The notes under the pieces were generated by a model. The model saw only the letters and a list, made by a program, of their open reading frames with translations, was not told the DNA's origin and searched no databases. From positions 1 through 64,000 of IMG/VR virus record IMGVR_UViG_3300044998_001035: DNA of 64,000 bases. One strand, given 5' to 3'. A program made the position numbers and the translations under genes. Below, piece after piece: positions 25,510 through 33,296 of the stretch. Each line of letters opens with the position of its first letter. Positions within the stretch are counted from its first letter, which is position 1. Source of the stretch: a virus.

Positions 25510-26136
25510 TTGCGCCGCAAGCGGCCCCGGCCGGCCGGCTACCACTGGGACGCCCGCGAGCCGGAGATCCACCCGTCGAACGGGCGCCGGTCCTGCCGCT
25601 GGTGCCGCGGCCCGGTGGAGCCGCCGCGCCGGAACTGGTGCGGCAACCCGGCATGCGTCGAGGCGTGGAAGATCCGGACGGACCCGGCGGCGCTGCGCGC
25701 GGCGGTCTTCGCCCGCGACCGCGGCGTCTGCGCCCGCTGCGGCCTCGACGGGGCGGCGCTCGACCCCGACGCGATCCGGCGCGAGCTGGAGGCGGCGGCC
25801 GAGGCCTTGCGCCGCGAGTGGGCGCGGCCGGGCCCGCCGCCCCGCCCGGACGGCCTGCGCCGGCTCCTCGACGCGCTCGGCGCGGCGCTCGAATGGCGGG
25901 CGCGGAACAACGTGCCGGCGCGCGAGCCGGCCTGGCAGGTCGACCACGTCACGCCGGTCAGCGAGGGCGGGGACTACTTCGAGATGGCGAACCTCGCCAC
26001 GCTCTGCGTGCCGTGCCACCGCGACAAGTCGCGGGCCGAGGCGCGTGCGGCTCGCGAGGCCGGGACGGCGGCGCGGTGCGAGCGGCGCCGGGCGAAGACG
26101 CGGGCGAAGGTCGCGGCGCGTCGGAGGATGGCGTAG
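25510..26136 (+). CDS. HNH endonuclease
   Basis: The 208-residue product starts at TTG, one base after the ParB-like stop. The N-terminal part has a zinc ribbon (SCRWC, WCGNPAC). The HNH core reads FARDRGVCARCG, then WQVDHVTPVSEGG, then NLATLCVPCHRDKS, giving the His, Asn and His of the site together with two CxxC zinc pairs. An insertion of about 60 residues separates the two halves. It may act in DNA packaging, homing or host DNA breakdown. Confidence 0.85.
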   Translation: MRRKRPRPAGYHWDAREPEIHPSNGRRSCRWCRGPVEPPRRNWCGNPACVEAWKIRTDPAALRAAVFARDRGVCARCGLDGAALDPDAIRRELEAAAEALRREWARPGPPPRPDGLRRLLDALGAALEWRARNNVPAREPAWQVDHVTPVSEGGDYFEMANLATLCVPCHRDKSRAEARAAREAGTAARCERRRAKTRAKVAARRRMA

Positions 26137-26160
26137 GCGTGAAGGAAGGTGGATAGCACG

Positions 26161-26637
26161 ATGGCGATCAGGGTCAGGGTCAGGGTCGGGATTGAGGGCG
26201 GGGTTCAGGATGAGGTCATCACGGCGGACAAGCTCAGGGAGGGCGAGATCGGGATCGTCATCAGCAGCCGTGCCGGGCAGTATTGCCCCGTCGAGCCCGG
26301 GGATGTCGCCGTTGGGACGCGAGACTCAAGCGTGATCTTCCCGCGCCATTGGGCACATTGCGTTGCCGGGAAGGAGTTCAACGTTCGGAGGCGACGCCCC
26401 GGCGAAGAGATCGTGATCGGGTCTGGGGGCGAGAAAATCAGGTGGGTCCGGGCGGTCGAGAATGATGTGGAGATCACGGGGGACGATCTCTGCACCGGCG
26501 AGTTCGCGATCACCCTGGAGCCATGCGAGGCGCGACGCATTTTTGGGGTCTGCAAAGATGGCCGTCCCGGCCGGGACCGTCGCCACGTATGCGGGAAACG
26601 GGGGGTGGATCGCCTGGATGGGGGACACGGCCTATGA
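26161..26637 (+). CDS. Hypothetical repeat protein, frame probably broken at the 3' end
   Basis: The 158-residue product starts at ATG behind AAGGTGG. Residues 10-90 form one unit (VQDEVITADKLREGEIGIV, ... VRRRRPGEEIVI). A second unit begins with NDVEITGDDLCTGEFAIT near residue 102, but its second half (MRRRRKGERVVF) is found in the +1 frame, in the next entry. The last 25 residues here are therefore probably out of frame. Base composition is visibly less G+C rich than in the neighbours, suggesting later acquisition. Confidence 0.5.
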   Translation: MAIRVRVRVGIEGGVQDEVITADKLREGEIGIVISSRAGQYCPVEPGDVAVGTRDSSVIFPRHWAHCVAGKEFNVRRRRPGEEIVIGSGGEKIRWVRAVENDVEITGDDLCTGEFAITLEPCEARRIFGVCKDGRPGRDRRHVCGKRGVDRLDGGHGL

Positions 26638-26713
26638 CGACCTGGATCTTTCCAGGGTCCGAATGCGTCGGCGCCGCAAGGGGGAGCGGGTCGTGTTCGA
26701 GGAGGTGGGCTGA
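26558..26713 (+). CDS. Second half of the repeat protein in the +1 frame, or a 51-residue ORF
   Basis: This 51-codon frame starts at ATG without a clear ribosome site and reads MAVPAGTVATYAGNGG, then WIAWMGDTAYDDLDLSRV and MRRRRKGERVVFEEVG. It matches the order and the Arg-rich ending of the first repeat unit in the upstream gene. I therefore read it as the displaced end of that protein, with the break near TTTTTGGGG at about 26541. A separate small protein is possible. Confidence 0.4.
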   Translation: MAVPAGTVATYAGNGGWIAWMGDTAYDDLDLSRVRMRRRRKGERVVFEEVG

Positions 26714-26991
26714 TGAGGCCGAATAGTCGCAGGATCAGGTTCGAGGCCGTGCCGCCGCCCGCGAAGGCCGTGCCCGATCCGCCGGGCCGCCGGGATCGGA
26801 TCGAGGGCGTCGTTGCGCGTGGCTGGCTCGCGGTCATGGCCTCCGCGACCGCCGCAATCCTGGCGACGGCGCAGGCGGTCCTCGCCTGGGCGGACCCCGT
26901 CGCGGCGATCGCCGGCTCGCTCGCGCTCGCCGTCCTGGGCATGACGAGTTGGTCCCTGTTCCGCCTCGCGGCCGAGAGGGACCGTGGATGA
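26713..26991 (+). CDS. Small two-helix membrane protein
   Basis: The 92-residue product starts at an ATG overlapping the previous stop (TGATG). After a basic, Pro-rich N-terminus it has membrane helices at about residues 38-60 (WLAVMASATAAILATAQAVL) and 64-84 (AAIAGSLALAVLGMTSWSLF), and a charged end. The gene is part of the accessory operon. No family was recognised. Confidence 0.55.
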   Translation: MRPNSRRIRFEAVPPPAKAVPDPPGRRDRIEGVVARGWLAVMASATAAILATAQAVLAWADPVAAIAGSLALAVLGMTSWSLFRLAAERDRG

Positions 26992-27063
26992 GGCGGTTTC
27001 CGGCCCCGGCGCGTGCCGGCGCGGGGGCCCTGCGTTCGACTTCGATTCCTGGAGGCAGGCGTC

Positions 27064-27810
27064 ATGCGATTCCATTCCCAGAACCTGACGGACGGGCGGC
27101 TCCCCACCTGGCGCCACGGGCGGGCCTGGCTCGGGCCCTGGGGCTTCGAGTGGGGCGTCTTCCGGTGGTACTCGTGGTTCAGCGCGAGGGTCTATAAGGG
27201 GGGATATGAGGGGGACCGCGTCGGGTTCCACGTCGCCGTCCCCTGGTTCTTCCTGTTCGTCTACAGGTCGTGCGGCCGGTCGTTCGCCGCCCGCGAGGCC
27301 GGGGCCTACTGGTTCGGCGGGAGCCTCGTCCTGCTCCCCTGGGTCGGCGACGCCGAGGACCGGGCCTATGGGCGCGCGCCGCGCCGCGGGCCGATCTCCC
27401 TGGACGTCCGGCGATGGATCTGCGGGGCCCCGCGCGTGGAGCGGTCCGAAGGGGAGCCGGTCGCGGTGCTCGTGCCGATGCCGGAGGGCTGCTACCGGGC
27501 GACCGTCACGCGCGAGGAGACGACCAGGGTCTACCGCCTCGGCATCGCGAGGCGCGAGACCTGGTTCTGGCTGCGGGTCGACCGCCCGGGCGGCATCCCG
27601 TTCGCCGGCAAGGGCGAAAACGGTTGGGACTGCGGGGACGACGGCCTGTGCGGGATCGGCGGCGAGACGCCCGAGGAGGCGATCGGCCGTGCCGTGGCGT
27701 CGGCGCTCAAGACGCGCGGCCGATACGGCTGCGCGTCGCACCTCCGCGGCGCCGCCCCGGTGATGGCCCCCGCCGATGCCTCGCCCGGTGGGGAGGTGAC
27801 GCCATGCTGA
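27064..27810 (+). CDS. Conserved-looking phage hypothetical protein
   Basis: The 248-residue product starts at ATG behind GGAGG. It is rich in aromatic residues: LPTWRHGRAWLGPWGFEWG, FRWYSWFSARV, VGFHVAVPWFFLFVYRS, and DGLCGIGGETPEEAIGRAV at the C-terminus. Proteins with this kind of aromatic N-terminal half recur in phage and plasmid accessory regions, but I know of no function. It overlaps the next gene by 7 bases. Confidence 0.5.
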   Translation: MRFHSQNLTDGRLPTWRHGRAWLGPWGFEWGVFRWYSWFSARVYKGGYEGDRVGFHVAVPWFFLFVYRSCGRSFAAREAGAYWFGGSLVLLPWVGDAEDRAYGRAPRRGPISLDVRRWICGAPRVERSEGEPVAVLVPMPEGCYRATVTREETTRVYRLGIARRETWFWLRVDRPGGIPFAGKGENGWDCGDDGLCGIGGETPEEAIGRAVASALKTRGRYGCASHLRGAAPVMAPADASPGGEVTPC

Positions 27811-28605
27811 TCGGGCTCGATCGCCTGCCGCCCGAGGGCCGGGCCGAGTGGCTGGAGTGGGAGGCAATCGACGTGGCCTGCGGCGTCTGGCAGTCCAAGG
27901 TGGACCGCTCGCGGCGGGCGATCGCGGAACTGGCCGGCTCCGTCCCGTGCTTCTGCGCCGAGTCGTGGGGGAAGGACGGGGTCGTGCTGGCCCACCTGTG
28001 CCGGGCCGTGAACATGTCCATCCCGCTCGTCCACTTCCGGGCCCGGGGCCCGCGCGACCCCGACGCGGACGCGACCCGGGACGCCTACCTGGCGGCCTTC
28101 CCGGGGCAGCGCGTCGTCGAGGTCGAGGTGGACGCCGGCCCGCCCGGCGTTGCCGACGACGGGAACGGGGCGGCGGGGCCTCCCGCCGCACGAGCTGGAC
28201 CGCGAGACGGACGCGGCTTGGAACGCGGCGATCCGGGCCTGCGCCCGGCGCCACGGCCCCCGGCACGTCCCCGGGATTCGCGCCGAGGAGTCGTCGGGCC
28301 GGCTGATCCGGCAGTGGGTGTACGGGGAGGCGAGCCCCAACGGCTGCGCCCCGATCACGCGTTGGTCGACCGCCGACGTGTTCGCGTACCTGGCGACGCG
28401 TCGGCTGCCGGTCCACCCGGCCTACGCGATGCTCGGGGGCGGGCGATGGCCCCGGGAGCGGCTCCGGGTCGCCGAGATCGGGGACACCCACGGCGCCGCG
28501 GGCGGGCGCCGCGAGTGGGAGCGCGAATACTACGGGGACGTGCTCCGCAGGGCCCTGGCGGGCCGGCTCAGCCCCCCCGCGGGGCCGACGCGACCGACAC
28601 CGTGA
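27804..28605 (+). CDS. PAPS reductase/PP-loop-like protein, reading frame interrupted
   Basis: The gene starts at ATG and the first 115 codons encode a PP-loop half (PCFCAESWGKDGVVLAHL, IPLVHFRARGPRDPDAD). The second half lies in the +1 frame from about 28175 on (LPPHELDRETDAAWN, VPGIRAEESSGR, NGCAPITRWSTADVFAYL). Together they make a normal PAPS-reductase-like protein of about 265 residues. The break lies in G-rich homopolymers near 28165-28180, so it may be a sequence error, a mutation, or recoding. The PP-loop Ser is replaced (GKDG rather than GKDS). The end overlaps the convergent gene by 38 bp. Confidence 0.65.
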
Positions 28606-29422
28606 CCGTCGCGGGCCCCGGCACGTACAGCCACGCATAGCCCCGGTCGTCCACGGCCAGCTCCCGGGCCCTTCCGTCCAGCGAGATCGACCAGCCCCGG
28701 CCCGGCGCCATCGCGAGCAGGTAGACGTCCGCCCCATTGGCGCCGATCGAGACGGGGGCGGGGTCGAGCCCGGTCCGGCCCGCGAGCATCAGGACCAGCG
28801 CGTCCCCCAGCCCCGGCCGGCGGACCAGCACCCGGGGCGTCTCGGCGACCTGGACGGCCGCGCCGGGCCCCGGCGGGGCGACGACCGGGGGCGCGGGCCC
28901 CGGGGCGGGCGCGGGGGGCGGCGGTGCCGGGACGGGTGCCGGCGACGTCCCGGGGCCGCCCGCGAGCGCGACGAGCCCGGCCCAGACGGCGCCCGCGGCG
29001 GCGCCGTCGAATCGCCAGCGGGGGGCGTCCTCGCCGCACCACAGGTACACCTCGGGGACGGGGCCGGCCGGCGCGTCCCACGCGTCGCGCAGCGCCAGCC
29101 GGACGACGGCGCCGGGGCGCTCGTCGAGGTACAGGCGGTCGGCCACGACGCGCCGCGCCGCCGCCTCCGCGGGCGCGGCCGGGACGCGGGGCAGCGCCGC
29201 CAGCGCCGCCCAGATCGCGTCCCGCTCCGCGTCCTGGAAGTCGCGCGCGCCCTGGCCCCGGAAGTAGGCCGTCAGCACGCGCCGCGTCGGGGCGGACGGG
29301 TCGGCCCGGAGCAGCGCGAGGTAGATCGGGCTGGCGGGGTCGTCGTCGAGGTAGAGCGCGTCGGCGATCACGTGGCGCACGGCGGGGGCCTCGGAAGTTT
29401 CGGGTTTGAGTCTACAATTCAT
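28568..29422 (-). CDS. Hypothetical protein with an internal domain duplication
   Basis: The 284-residue product is set to start at ATG 29422; a TAGAAT box lies only 5 bases upstream, so a later GTG start is possible. Residues 15-80 and 86-155 are two copies of one domain (RHVIADALYLDDDPASPIYL against RRVVADRLYLDERPGAVVRL; AIWAALAAL against AVWAGLVAL). A Pro/Ala linker follows, then a small beta domain (VYLLAMAPGRGWSISLDGR, YAWLYVPGPATVTVSV). No family was recognised. It is a lone minus-strand gene converging on the PP-loop gene. Confidence 0.55.
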   Translation of the reverse strand: MNCRLKPETSEAPAVRHVIADALYLDDDPASPIYLALLRADPSAPTRRVLTAYFRGQGARDFQDAERDAIWAALAALPRVPAAPAEAAARRVVADRLYLDERPGAVVRLALRDAWDAPAGPVPEVYLWCGEDAPRWRFDGAAAGAVWAGLVALAGGPGTSPAPVPAPPPPAPAPGPAPPVVAPPGPGAAVQVAETPRVLVRRPGLGDALVLMLAGRTGLDPAPVSIGANGADVYLLAMAPGRGWSISLDGRARELAVDDRGYAWLYVPGPATVTVSVASAPRGG

Positions 29423-29455
29423 CAGGTATTCTAACCGAATTCGCAATAGAACCCA

Positions 29456-29484
29456 TTGACCCGCGCCGGCGGCGCTGGTAGACA
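29456..29484 (+). promoter_or_regulatory. Sigma70-type promoter TTGACC-17-TAGACA
   Basis: TTGACC at 29456-29461 and TAGACA at 29479-29484 are 17 bases apart in the gap between divergent genes. The plus-strand gene begins about 90 bases downstream at 29574. The AT-rich part of the same gap (29405-29455) probably serves the minus-strand gene. Confidence 0.5.
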
Positions 29485-29573
29485 TGGGTCATGGTGATGT
29501 AAGGCGGGCATGGCGGGCATGGCGCGGCATCGATTGGCACCGGGGACGGGCGGCACGCGAGGAGACGAGCGGC

Positions 29574-30053
29574 ATGGAAATGGCGAGGCGATACCCGCTG
29601 GACTTCGACGCGATCCGGAAGGGGGACGTGCTCACGGCGGACGTCCTCGAGGAAATCTTCGGGGTCGCCCGGTCGCGCCGGGAGTACAGCAGCCGGCAGG
29701 TCGGGCTGGCGAAGCGGATCGAGCGGGAGCTGGCGCTGCGGGGCCGGCCCGCGACCGTGCGGTGCGTGGGGCCGGAGGTGCGCGTGCTGCTGGACGGGGA
29801 GGCGTCGTCGCGCAACGGCCGGCTGTTCGTCCAGTACCGCGGGAGGATGAGCCGGCGGCACGTCAAGATGGTCGAGGTGGACGTCGCGAACCTGACGCCC
29901 GAGGAGCGGGACCGGCACGGCCGGGCGCTGGTCGGCCAGGCGGCCCAGCTCTGCGGGCTCAGGGAGCGCCGCGTCGAGGCTGCGGCGGCGCACAGGCGGT
30001 CCACGCCGGGCCTCGACGCGGGCGGCGCGGGGAGCCTGCCGCCGCCCCCGTGA
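29574..30053 (+). CDS. Conserved-looking hypothetical protein
   Basis: The 159-residue product starts at ATG with GAGGAGACG upstream. It begins ARRYPLDFDAIRKGDVLTADVLEEIFG and has helical and charged parts (LAKRIERELALRGRPATVRC, VRVLLDGEASSRNGRLF, LTPEERDRHGRALVGQAA). The order looks like that of a small family found in planctomycete genomes, but no function is known to me. It is followed by the T-arm hairpin array. Confidence 0.5.
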   Translation: MEMARRYPLDFDAIRKGDVLTADVLEEIFGVARSRREYSSRQVGLAKRIERELALRGRPATVRCVGPEVRVLLDGEASSRNGRLFVQYRGRMSRRHVKMVEVDVANLTPEERDRHGRALVGQAAQLCGLRERRVEAAAAHRRSTPGLDAGGAGSLPPPP

Positions 30054-30059
30054 GGGCCG

Positions 30060-30490
30060 GCGTGACGGCACAGGGCATGGCGAGGCGGGGCATGGCTGGG
30101 CTGGGCGGGGCAGGGCAGGGCGTGGCGCGGCAGGGCCCGGCTGGGCAGGGGTCAGTGTTTATACCTGCGGCGTGCGGATATCCCCGGTTCGACCCCGGGG
30201 CGCCGCCATCCCGGTATGGCGTGGCATGGCTGGCCAAGGCGGGGCTGGGCCCGGCGGGGCGGGGCTTGGCTGGGCGAGGCAGGGGTCAGTGTTTATGCCT
30301 GCGGCGAGTGGCAAGGCCCCGGTTCGACCCCGGGGCGTCGCGATCCGGCAGGGCGTGGCGTGGCATGGCGAGGCAGGGCGTGGCTCGGCTGGGCGGGGCT
30401 CGGCTGGGCGGGGCTCGGCTGGACAGGGGTCAGTGTTTATACCTGCGGCGTGCGGATATCCCCGGTTCGACCCCGGGGCGCCGCGATGGG
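30060..30490 (+). repeat. Triplicated element with tRNA T-arm-like hairpins
   Basis: Three copies lie at 30145-30206, 30279-30341 and 30423-30484. Each has GGGGTCAGTGTTTAT(A/G)CCT, then an outer stem GCGGCG with CGCCGC (CGTCGC in copy 2, still paired through a G-U), then CCCCGG TTCGACC CCGGGG, which is a T-arm with its 7-base loop. Between copies are G-rich GGC-type pseudo-repeats. No anticodon or D-arm could be fitted, so these are not complete tRNAs. This stretch holds no credible gene. Confidence 0.65.
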
Positions 30491-30548
30491 GTGCGGGACG
30501 TCCCTGGCCCCGGTCGGGTCCGGTTTTGCATTGGTGGAGGAGGACATC

Positions 30549-31148
30549 ATGCTCATGCACAAGCACGTCTCGTTCATGGTCCGCGGGCTTTCCCCGCTGC
30601 TGCTGCACAACGGGCAGATCGCGAACCCGCTGAACAAGTATGCCAAGGCGCTCAAGGAGATCTCGGCCAAGCGCAAGAAGACCGACGCCGACTACGAGGC
30701 GATGGCGGAGATCGAGTGGATGGGCGGCCTCTACCTCGACGAGCACTCGCGCCCGATCCTCCCGGGCGAGGCGATCGAGTCCGCGTTCCTCAAGGCGGCC
30801 AAGCAGATCAGGATGGGCGAGAAGGCCAAGGCCGGGATCATCTCAGACGGCATGTGGCCGATCATCCACGCGGGCCCCAAGGACCTGGAGGCGCTGTCGA
30901 AGGACCCCAGGTTCCGGGACACCCGCCGCGTCCGGGTCGGGTCGGCGTCGGTGATGCGCACCCGGCCGATCTTCGTGCCGTGGTCCCTGGAGTTCGAGAT
31001 CAGCTACCTGCCCGACCTGTTCAACGAGAAGCAGGTCGTGGACACGGTCGTCACGATGGGCCGAGTCATCGGCGTCGGGGACTACACGCCGAAGTACGGC
31101 CGGTTCGCCGTCGAGTCCTCGAAGGCCGTCGCGCACAAGGCCGCATGA
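30549..31148 (+). CDS. Conserved phage protein of unknown function
   Basis: The 199-residue product starts at ATG behind GGAGGAGGA. It contains blocks that recur in phage genomes: LSPLLLHNGQIANPLNKYAK, KRKKTDADYEAMAEIEW, GGLYLDEHSRPILPGEAIES, and MRTRPIFVPWSLEFEISY, then GRVIGVGDYTPKYGRFAVE. The GLYLD...PILPGE part is somewhat reminiscent of RAMP-type folds, but this is weak. Low-GC codon choice (AAG-rich) differs from the neighbours. Confidence 0.6.
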   Translation: MLMHKHVSFMVRGLSPLLLHNGQIANPLNKYAKALKEISAKRKKTDADYEAMAEIEWMGGLYLDEHSRPILPGEAIESAFLKAAKQIRMGEKAKAGIISDGMWPIIHAGPKDLEALSKDPRFRDTRRVRVGSASVMRTRPIFVPWSLEFEISYLPDLFNEKQVVDTVVTMGRVIGVGDYTPKYGRFAVESSKAVAHKAA

Positions 31149-31157
31149 CCGCCCCGG

Positions 31158-31186
31158 CCCTGGCGATGCGCGGCGCATCGCCAGGG
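31158..31186. terminator. Intergenic hairpin, possible terminator
   Basis: CCCTGGCGATGCG at 31158-31170 pairs perfectly with 31174-31186 around a CGG loop. No U-tract follows, so termination would need Rho or the hairpin may only protect RNA ends. A second small palindrome with the same GATGCG core lies about 20 bases further on. Confidence 0.4.
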
Positions 31187-31290
31187 GGCGCGCGGGACGC
31201 CGCGATGCGCCGCGCATCACTCAAGGCGCGGCGCCGGGCGCGCCGATAGACGGGCCGTGGGGCCGAAGGCGCCCCCGGAGGCCCGCCATC

Positions 31291-31522
31291 ATGTACACGG
31301 TCGCGTTCCTGAATCAGAAGGGGGGCGTCGGCAAGACGTCCTCCGCGTACCACCTCGCGGGGGAGCTGGCGCGGCGCGACCTGCGCGTGCTCGCCTGCGA
31401 CCTGGACCCGCAGGCGTCGCTCACTCAGGGGCGAGTTCCTGGTCCGGCTCGACGACCCGCACGCCGACGGCGCGGCGTTCGCGGAGGCCCTGCGGGCCGC
31501 GCTCGCGAAGGCCGCCGGCTAG
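31291..31522 (+). pseudogene. ParA-type ATPase remnant
   Basis: The first 47 codons are a clear ParA/MinD N-terminus: MYTVAFLNQKGGVGKTSSAY with the deviant Walker A, then LRVLACDLDPQASLTQG. Directly after that the frame changes (+1) and only about 28 more codons follow (FLVRLDDPHADGAAFAEALR to the stop at 31522), which read like the end of a protein. The body of the ATPase, some 150 residues, is missing, so this is an internal deletion product. It leaves the ParB-like proteins without an intact partner here. Confidence 0.65.
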
Positions 31523-31740
31523 GCCGGGCGGCACACACGGCGCCCGGATCGCGATTGACTCCGGGCTCGAGTCGTGTTGAGATCGGGATGGGCCGGCCGC
31601 GACGAGCGCCGGCCCGGCGCGGCCCGCCGGCCGTCGCCGCCGGGGTTCGTCGGCCACCCGGGGGGGGATGGCCGGCGTCGCCCCGAGCGGGGCGCCCGCG
31701 CGGGCCGTCGCCGCACCCGGGCGAGGGGGAGGAAGGCGCC

Positions 31741-32274
31741 GTGATCCTCCGCTACGACTCCGAGGCCGGCACGGTGGTCGCCGAGCCGCCACGCGTCTGG
31801 GTGCTGGTCGGCCAGGTCGCCTCCGGCAAGAGCACGTACGCCGCGCGCCGCGCCCGCCGCGGCGCGATCGCGGTCTGCCACGACGATCTGGTCCGCGCCG
31901 TCCACGCGGGCGGGGCCCACGAGGCGGGGCTGCGCGACTTCTACCGCGCGGCCGAGGAGCACCTGGCGTGGTCGGCGCTGGCGGCCGGCCGGCCCGTGGT
32001 GGTGGACCGGACGAACCTGACGGCGGCGGAGCGGCGGCGCTGGGTGGCGCTGGCGGGGCGGGCGGGCGTCGAGGCCGTGGCGGTGGCGTTCCCGCGCGAG
32101 CGCTGGCCGGTCCACGCGCGTCGTCGTCACGAGCACGACGCGCGCGGCCTGACCCTGGCGGGCTGGGGCCGGGTCGCGCTGCGGCTGGAGCGGCAGGCGC
32201 TGGCGGAGCCGCTGGACGCGGCCGGGGAGGGGTTCGCGCGGCGCGTCGACGCCGGCCCGGCCCGGCGCCGGTGA
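31741..32274 (+). CDS. AAA_33-type P-loop kinase (polynucleotide kinase-like)
   Basis: The 177-residue product starts at GTG with GAGGGGGAGGA upstream. It has Walker A in LVGQVASGKSTYAAR near residue 24, then HDDLVRAVHAGG, and a strand/loop RPVVVDRTNLTAAERRRWV, a pattern of T4 Pnk-type and AAA_33 kinases that bind a nucleic acid or nucleoside end. The phosphatase half of T4 Pnk is absent. It overlaps the next gene by 4 bases, suggesting joint function. Confidence 0.75.
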   Translation: MILRYDSEAGTVVAEPPRVWVLVGQVASGKSTYAARRARRGAIAVCHDDLVRAVHAGGAHEAGLRDFYRAAEEHLAWSALAAGRPVVVDRTNLTAAERRRWVALAGRAGVEAVAVAFPRERWPVHARRRHEHDARGLTLAGWGRVALRLERQALAEPLDAAGEGFARRVDAGPARRR

Positions 32275-32825
32275 GGCTGCGCCGGGTGGTGACGGGCGGC
32301 CAGTCGGGCGCCGACGTCGCGGCCTGGCGCGCGGCCCGCGCGGCGGGGCTCCTCACCTCGGGCTGGATGCCCGCCGGCTACCTGACCGAGGACGGCCCGA
32401 GGCCGGGATACGCCGAGGAGTTCGGCGCGCTCTGCCTGGACGGGCCTGCGCCGTCCGGCGCGGAGCTGGGGCGGCAGTACGCCGCGCGGCGTCGGATGAA
32501 CGCGGCGTGGGCGGACTGCGCGCTGCTGCTGGGGGACGCGGGCAGCCGCGGGGGCCGCGGCCTCGTCGCGGACTGCCGCGCCCTGGGCGTGCCGCTGCTG
32601 CACTGCGGGCCGGGCGGGGTCGCGCCCTCCGTCGCGGCCGACTGGGTCCTGTCCCACGACCCGCTCGTGCTGCTCGTGGCCGGGAACCGCGGCTCGGCCG
32701 GGCCCGACGTCGAGCCCCGGGCCGGCCGGTTCGTGCTGGCCGTGCTCCGGGCGCTGGCGGACGCGGACGCGACCCTGGGTGCGATCCTGGCGTCCCCGCC
32801 GCCGCGCCTCGCGACCGACCGATAA
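32271..32825 (+). CDS. YpsA-related SLOG / molybdenum-carrier-like protein
   Basis: The 184-residue product starts at a GTG overlapping the kinase stop. It begins LRRVVTGGQSGADVAAWRAA, then GWMPAGYLTEDGPRPGYAEEF, followed by a strand ADCALLLGDAGSRGGRG. This GGQ-x-GAD...G-x-x-P-x-G-x-x-x-EDG pattern is that of the circularly permuted YpsA (SLOG) family, which binds nucleotides or related ligands. SLOG proteins often work next to nucleotide-processing enzymes, which fits the kinase pairing. Confidence 0.7.
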   Translation: MRLRRVVTGGQSGADVAAWRAARAAGLLTSGWMPAGYLTEDGPRPGYAEEFGALCLDGPAPSGAELGRQYAARRRMNAAWADCALLLGDAGSRGGRGLVADCRALGVPLLHCGPGGVAPSVAADWVLSHDPLVLLVAGNRGSAGPDVEPRAGRFVLAVLRALADADATLGAILASPPPRLATDR

Positions 32826-32857
32826 CGGAAGTTATGTGCGCCCCGACGCCCGGGGCG

Positions 32858-33106
32858 TCACGCCGACGGCGGGAGCCCGTCCGCCAGGCGCCGGACCTCC
32901 CGGGCGATGTCGCGCTCCGCGGCCTGGGCCGCCAGCGCGGTCACGTACTCCGCCACGCTGACCCCGGTCAGGCTCGCGGCCAGCTTCGCCCGCTCCAGGA
33001 CCGCCGGGTCGATCCGCACCGCGGCCGCGTGCCTGCGCACCTCCGACTTCTTGCCCACGCCGGTCCCGCTCCCGCCCCCGTCCCCGCTCCCGTCCCCGCT
33101 CGCCAT
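32858..33106 (-). CDS. Ribbon-helix-helix regulator
   Basis: The 82-residue product starts at ATG behind GGGAGGGAG on the minus strand. After a Gly/Ser-rich N-terminus the region AAVRIDPAVLERAKLAASLTG and VSVAEYVTALAAQAAERDI has the strand-helix-helix layout of RHH regulators. It is divergent from the 33297 gene, and the gap between them contains inverted repeats over a consensus promoter, so autoregulation and control of the neighbour are likely. Confidence 0.65.
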   Translation of the reverse strand: MASGDGSGDGGGSGTGVGKKSEVRRHAAAVRIDPAVLERAKLAASLTGVSVAEYVTALAAQAAERDIAREVRRLADGLPPSA

Positions 33107-33183
33107 AACTCCCTCCCCCCGAGATCCCCGCCCGCGCCGGCCCGCGCCGACGACACTCCTCAGCATCGTAGGCGGCCCCGCCG

Positions 33184-33249
33184 ACTGTGAACAGTGGCAA
33201 AAAAAATTCCTGGCACACTGTTGACACGGTGTACCGCGATCCGTATAGT
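33184..33249. promoter_or_regulatory. Consensus promoter with flanking operator repeats
   Basis: TTGACA (33221-33226) and TATAGT (33244-33249) are 17 bases apart, the strongest sigma70 promoter in the window. AACAGTG at 33190-33196 is repeated inverted as CACTGTT at 33216-33222, overlapping the -35 box, and ACTGT-GA-ACAGT at 33184-33195 adds a half site. A run of eight A residues lies between. The layout suggests repression by the divergent RHH protein. Confidence 0.75.
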
Positions 33250-33296
33250 ATGGGTGTAGGACGCAGCGACGGACACAATCAACCGGAGGCGAGGCG

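Noticed and set aside
30060-30490. Cluster of true tRNA genes
   Set aside because: T-arms are perfect, but no D-arm, anticodon arm or 5' acceptor strand at the right distance could be found.
24588-31522. A working ParA-ParB partition system
   Set aside because: The ParA gene is only a remnant and the ParB-like genes lie far away, so no functional pair is present in the window.
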